Made by a program: the position numbers and the translations under genes. The notes below the pieces were generated by a model. The model was not told the origin of the DNA. It searched no databases and worked only from the letters and a program-made list of their open reading frames with translations. This document shows, one piece after another, positions 7,741-9,978 of a stretch of 9,978 nt of DNA. How positions within the stretch are numbered: position 1 is the first letter of the stretch; the number at the start of each line of letters is the position of its first letter. Source of the stretch: Desulfobacterales bacterium (lineage in GTDB: Bacteria > Desulfobacterota > Desulfobulbia > Desulfobulbales > BM004); NCBI GenBank assembly GCA_030621655.1, contig JAUXHH010000048.1:1-9978 (forward strand), given 5' to 3'.

Positions 7741-7880
7741 TCAAACCGTAACAATTATCGTCTTAATTTTTACTGGGTTCCGGACAAAAAAATTGGCCGG
7801 AAACAAGAAGGCTTCGCCAGCTTCAAGCCTTTGTGGCATACTTACCACAGCGAAGCCTACGCTTATTTAATCACCTGTGG
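7741..7880 (-). promoter_or_regulatory. Structured thrS leader with alternative hairpins (attenuator candidate)
   Basis: Two sets of pairings exclude one another on the minus strand. Set A: CCACAG (7880-7875) with CTGTGG (7850-7845), leaving AAGGCTT (7831-7825) free to pair with AAGCCTT (7814-7808), a hairpin followed by the U-rich UCUUGUUU-like stretch. Set B: AGGCTTCGC (7858-7850) pairs perfectly with GCGAAGCCT (7817-7809), enclosing a TGTGGTA/TGCCACA hairpin (7849-7832) and breaking the set A hairpin. One pair in that inner hairpin is U·G on this strand and C·A on the other, which favours a minus-strand RNA. A third small inverted repeat, TTCCGG/CCGGAA, lies at 7778-7802. Such switching is what attenuators do, but the first hairpin could simply be the tRNA-Val terminator. 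No T-box consensus is visible. Confidence 0.45.
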
Positions 7881-7887
7881 AATTTAC

Positions 7888-7962
7888 TGGTAGGCGCGGG
7901 CGGTTTCGAACCGCCGACTTCTTCCGCGTCAGGGAAGCGCTCTCCCACTGAGCTACGCGCCT
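7888..7962 (-). tRNA. tRNA-Val (anticodon GAC)
   Basis: A 75-nt cloverleaf with encoded CCA. Acceptor stem AGGCGCG/CGCGCCT and discriminator A; D arm GCTC...GAGC; anticodon stem CTTCC/GGAAG with loop CTGACGC, giving anticodon GAC (reads GUC and GUU); T arm GGCGG-TTCGAAA-CCGCC. It lies 151 bases upstream of thrS on the same strand, so part of the thrS mRNA may be made by reading through or processing the tRNA transcript. Confidence 0.97.
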
Positions 7963-8048
7963 ACAAAGCCGCCCAAATACGGGTAATTTCTTTCTCAAAA
8001 AGCAAACCGATTGTTAGAGCCAAGCATCGGGATTGTTAAAACGCAAAC

Positions 8049-8077
8049 CAATTACCAGCAATCGCCTTTCCTGTCAA
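8049..8077 (-). promoter_or_regulatory. Candidate promoter for tRNA-Val (and thrS operon)
   Basis: The minus strand has a perfect -35 hexamer TTGACA (8077-8072), a 17-base spacer and TAATTG (8054-8049) preceded by TGG, an extended -10 feature. The -10 hexamer is weak. Transcription would start near 8042, about 80 bases before the tRNA. It is the only sigma70-like arrangement I found upstream of tRNA-Val, but it is not confirmed. Confidence 0.4.
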
Positions 8078-8176
8078 GGAAATATCACATGAAAGAACAA
8101 AGTAAATATCCAGTCCAAAGGACCCTATTTTGGTTAACCACTTGCAGGGGCTTTGAATACAGTTGGTCTAATCAAT

Positions 8177-8314
8177 AGGCACAAAGGCACAGAGGCGCAA
8201 AGTTCTAAAAAACAACTACGACCACAAACCGAAACTGTTTTTATTGTTCCACATACATTTATTCTAAGATCGAATTTCATAGTTTTTACTTTGTGCCTCT
8301 GTGCCTTTGTGCCT
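8177..8314. repeat. Long inverted repeat of 8-bp iterated units
   Basis: The arms 8177-8203 and 8288-8314 are 27 bases each and match as inverted repeats at 26 positions. The single difference is a G·U pair in plus-strand RNA and a C·A mismatch in minus-strand RNA. Each arm consists of three tandem copies of an 8-mer close to AGGCACAR (reading CTTTGTGC.. in the right arm). The arms enclose 84 bases with no recognisable gene. No target-site duplication is evident next to the arms. This looks like a dispersed non-coding repeat rather than an insertion sequence, since no transposase is present. Confidence 0.75.
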
Positions 8315-8346
8315 GAACGTTATGGTGCTGGGAGGCAGAGACAATT

Positions 8347-8383
8347 AACTATGACCTGGCCTTGAGGACCAGGCCTAATAGTT
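8347..8383 (-). terminator. Hairpin downstream of recR
   Basis: Ten bases behind the recR stop, the minus strand can fold AACTAT-(TA)-GGCCTGG-(T)-CC-TCAA-GG-CCAGGTC-ATAGTT, about 15 pairs with two small bulges. One pair is G·U on this strand and would be C·A on the plus strand, which favours the recR transcript. The sequence after the stem is AT-rich but lacks a U-run, so it may stabilise the 3' end or help termination rather than be a full intrinsic terminator. Confidence 0.55.
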
Positions 8384-8392
8384 CTCAATAAG

Positions 8393-8995
8393 TCACTTTG
8401 ATTCCCGGCGTGTTTCGATAGCTCTGGCCAGGGTTACTTCATCAGCATATTTTATATCCATTCCCATCGGAATACCGCAGGCAAGCCGGGTCACTTTCAC
8501 CGGTTCCCGGGACAGAACCATGGCAAGATATGAGGCTGTCGCCTCACCTGGAACGGTTGAACTCGTGGCAATCAGAATTTCGCCAATTTTACGGTGCTTT
8601 ATCCTCTCAACCAACTCTTTGATCTTGATCTCGTCAGGACCGATACCGTCCATAGGTGCCAACACACCATGCAGGATATGATAGAGGCCATGATAGGCCC
8701 CTGTCTTTTCAATGGCAAGCAGATCATCCGACCCCTCCACAACACAGACAACCTCAGAGTTTCGGCTATGATCGGAACATATTTTACAGGGATCTGTTTC
8801 TGAAAAAATAAAACAGGTGCTGCACAATTTAACAGCAATATGGAGCTCGGCTAAATCGGCGGCCAGGGATCTGGCCTCCTCTGCTGGACTTCTCATGATG
8901 TGCAGGGCAAGGCGGGTCGCTGTTTTCTTGCCGATACCCGGCAGTTTGCTTAAATCCTGAATCAATCTTTCCAGAGCTGGCGGTACAACCCGCAT
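8393..8995 (-). CDS. recR: Recombination mediator protein RecR
   Basis: A 200-residue cytoplasmic repair protein of typical length that, with RecO (and RecF), loads RecA onto gapped DNA. An N-terminal helix-hairpin-helix covers about residues 8-30 (LSKLPGIGKKTATRLALHI). A C4 zinc finger follows with C58-x2-C61 and C70-x2-C73. A TOPRIM domain runs from about 81 to 175 (VCVVEGSDDLLAIEKTG and later STVPGEATASYLA), and the C-terminal tail has TRLACGIPMGMDIKYADEVTLARAI. In many relatives the TOPRIM segment reads NPTVEGEAT; here it reads SSTVPGEAT, a modest variation. The ATG at 8993-8995 has GGGGTGAT just upstream. It is 16 bases behind ybaB, forming the conserved dnaX-ybaB-recR cluster. Confidence 0.98.
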   Translation of the reverse strand: MRVVPPALERLIQDLSKLPGIGKKTATRLALHIMRSPAEEARSLAADLAELHIAVKLCSTCFIFSETDPCKICSDHSRNSEVVCVVEGSDDLLAIEKTGAYHGLYHILHGVLAPMDGIGPDEIKIKELVERIKHRKIGEILIATSSTVPGEATASYLAMVLSREPVKVTRLACGIPMGMDIKYADEVTLARAIETRRESK

Positions 8996-9011
8996 AATAT
9001 CACCCCAGACG

Positions 9012-9320
9012 TTAAAACATTCCCGGTATTTTCATGCCACCGGTAATTTTTTGCATCTCGGTCTGGGCCATATCCTGTGCTTTTTTTATGCCTTCGTTAA
9101 CAGCAGACACGATAAGATCCTGCAGCATTGACTGGTCTTCCGGGTTGATAACCTCTTTCTCAATCTGGATAGATATCAATTCATTCTTACCGTTTACTGT
9201 TACTGAAACCATACCGCCACCAACTGATGCAGTGACTACCCGATCAGCCAACGTATTCTGCACCTGGCTCATTTTTTGCTGAAACTCTTGAGCCTGACGC
9301 ATTATCTCACTCATGTCCAT
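9012..9320 (-). CDS. ybaB: YbaB/EbfC family nucleoid-associated protein
   Basis: A 102-residue small dimeric DNA-binding protein, full length for the family. The pattern is characteristic: an N-terminal amphipathic helix with MRQAQEFQQKMSQVQ, a central three-stranded sheet with GGGMVSVTVNGKNELISIQI (about residues 34-53), PED around 60-62, and a C-terminal helix NEGIKKAQDMAQTEMQKITGGM ending in IPGMF. The family coats or compacts DNA; its precise role is poorly defined. The ATG at 9318-9320 is preceded by CAGGGA at about 9 bases; an ATG two codons later (9312-9314) is also possible. It sits between dnaX (122 bases upstream) and recR (16 bases downstream). Confidence 0.95.
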   Translation of the reverse strand: MDMSEIMRQAQEFQQKMSQVQNTLADRVVTASVGGGMVSVTVNGKNELISIQIEKEVINPEDQSMLQDLIVSAVNEGIKKAQDMAQTEMQKITGGMKIPGMF

Positions 9321-9407
9321 TTGGAACTATCCCTGTATATTTGAAGTGATTAAAGTTACAAGTGCCTGAAGTTAAAAAACTATCAGCTTTGAGCTTAAAA
9401 TCTTTTT

Positions 9408-9434
9408 CCCTTGACCCCTCGAACCCTTGAAACC
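9408..9434. repeat. Degenerate short tandem repeat between dnaX and ybaB
   Basis: Three imperfect copies of a unit close to CCCTTGAA (CCCTTGA, CCCCTCGAA, CCCTTGAAA) flanked by T-runs on both sides, within the 122-base spacer behind the dnaX stop. No stable hairpin is obvious. Similar low-complexity CCCTTGAA strings occur between genes in related bacteria as I recall; function unknown. Confidence 0.4.
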
Positions 9435-9442
9435 TTTTTTAT

Positions 9443-9978
9443 CTATCTACTGCGCGGGCCTGTCCTGATATTCGCCACCCTTCCGCCCAAAACCTCGTTA
9501 GCCATCTGCACAAGCGGGTCATTTGCCAGAGCGCGCCTCTCTTCCTGGGGCCCATTTCCATCCTGTTTTATTACTCCGTTGGAATCGGCTCCACGGATCT
9601 TAATGACAATTTTAAATTCCTTCTGAAAGAAATCCTGTGAAAACTCGGTGAGGAATTTGATATTTTCCTTTGTCTGCAACATCTTGCAATCAGAAGGATC
9701 ATCAAACTTCAAAACAAGATCCGTATCTTCTACACGAACATTAGAGCAGAGACGCAGGGTGTGTGCCATCCACTTCTTTCTGTCCATTACATACCCAATA
9801 AATTCATCCCAGTTTTTACGAACTTCCTTGGTAGGAGGCGGGGTAACAGGTTCAGCCATACTTTCTTCAGCTTCTTTCTGAGGTATAACTTCCTGGACAG
9901 CTTGCGGGGCAGCGGGTTCTTCAATTACCGGTTTTTCCGGTTCTTCGATTTTCTCTTCTGCCTTTGCTTCTACTACTG
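9443..9978 (-). CDS. dnaX: DNA polymerase III subunit gamma/tau, C-terminal part (partial)
   Basis: The frame is open from the window edge to a TAG at 9443-9445 (177 residues visible); the 5' part, with the AAA+ ATPase, lies outside. The visible segment starts with a Glu/Pro/Ala/Lys-rich low-complexity linker (about 45 residues), followed by a globular C-terminal domain with WDEFIGYVMDRKKWMAH, LVLKFDD and KFLTEFSQDFF, ending in DPLVQMANEVLGGRVANIRTG, which resembles the C-terminal end of DnaX in Desulfobacterota and Geobacter relatives. By family knowledge, tau holds the clamp loader to the polymerase and helicase. Identification rests on this tail and on the downstream ybaB-recR pair. A start at the internal ATG (9857-9859) would be wrong, because the linker continues upstream without a stop. 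Whether a frameshift makes a short gamma form cannot be judged here. Confidence 0.88.
   Translation of the reverse strand, partial: VVEAKAEEKIEEPEKPVIEEPAAPQAVQEVIPQKEAEESMAEPVTPPPTKEVRKNWDEFIGYVMDRKKWMAHTLRLCSNVRVEDTDLVLKFDDPSDCKMLQTKENIKFLTEFSQDFFQKEFKIVIKIRGADSNGVIKQDGNGPQEERRALANDPLVQMANEVLGGRVANIRTGPRSR

Larger units (their letters stand above)
7963..8392. other. Gene-free region between recR and tRNA-Val
   Basis: No credible protein gene in 430 bases; the open frames here are short and unlike any family I know. Contents in order: paired short direct repeats at 8002-8053 (GCAAACCGATT at 8002-8012 and GCAAACCAATT at 8043-8053; GATTGTTA at 8009-8016 and 8031-8038), a candidate promoter at 8049-8077, a 10-bp palindrome TGGTTAACCA at 8131-8140, the long inverted repeat at 8177-8314 and the recR-proximal hairpin at 8347-8383. 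Confidence 0.75.

Noticed and set aside
7741..7887. T-box riboswitch upstream of thrS
   Set aside because: No T-box core like AGGGTGGNACCGCG, no specifier-loop arrangement and no U-tract terminator after such a core; the structures seen are simple hairpins.
8153..8365. Plus-strand 70-codon open frame across the inverted repeat
   Set aside because: It consists largely of the repeat arms, has no ribosome binding site and no family resemblance, so it looks like a chance frame.
1..9978. Mobile element, CRISPR array, toxin-antitoxin or defence system
   Set aside because: All protein genes are recognisable housekeeping genes in conserved order; no transposase, integrase, repeat-spacer array or unexplained gene pair is present, and the two tRNAs carry no visible attachment-site duplication.

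Overview
This is an ordinary, conserved housekeeping region of a bacterial chromosome, with every protein and RNA gene on the minus strand. Gene order, protein sequences and the trailing pair of a MerR-like gene and tRNA-Pro behind ihfA best fit a Desulfobacterota (former Deltaproteobacteria) organism, perhaps of the Desulfobulbales type. That placement is inference from family knowledge; no search was possible.

Read in the direction of transcription (from high to low coordinates), the window opens inside the 3' part of dnaX (DNA polymerase III tau/gamma). This is followed by ybaB/ebfC (nucleoid-associated protein) and recR (recombinational repair), the classical dnaX-ybaB-recR cluster. It closes with a hairpin directly behind recR. 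A 430-base gene-free stretch then holds a long inverted-repeat element made of 8-bp iterated units and a likely promoter for tRNA-Val(GAC). Between the tRNA and thrS lies a roughly 150-base leader with mutually exclusive hairpins that resemble an attenuator.

The second block is the translation operon thrS-infC-rpmI-rplT-pheS-pheT-ihfA, in the same order as in Escherichia coli: threonyl-tRNA synthetase, initiation factor IF3, ribosomal proteins L35 and L20, both phenylalanyl-tRNA synthetase subunits, and the integration host factor alpha subunit. A MerR-family regulator, tRNA-Pro(GGG) and a terminator hairpin at the window edge follow. All of the protein genes look intact except dnaX, which is cut by the window edge.

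The observations most worth a second look are: infC almost certainly begins at an AUU codon behind a perfect Shine-Dalgarno sequence, giving 181 residues rather than the 168 from the first GTG; the thrS leader has alternative structures; an 82-bp direct-repeat-bounded segment with two hairpins separates pheS from pheT; and an iteron-like inverted repeat lies upstream of tRNA-Val. I found no mobile element, CRISPR array, defence system or other undescribed multi-gene system.
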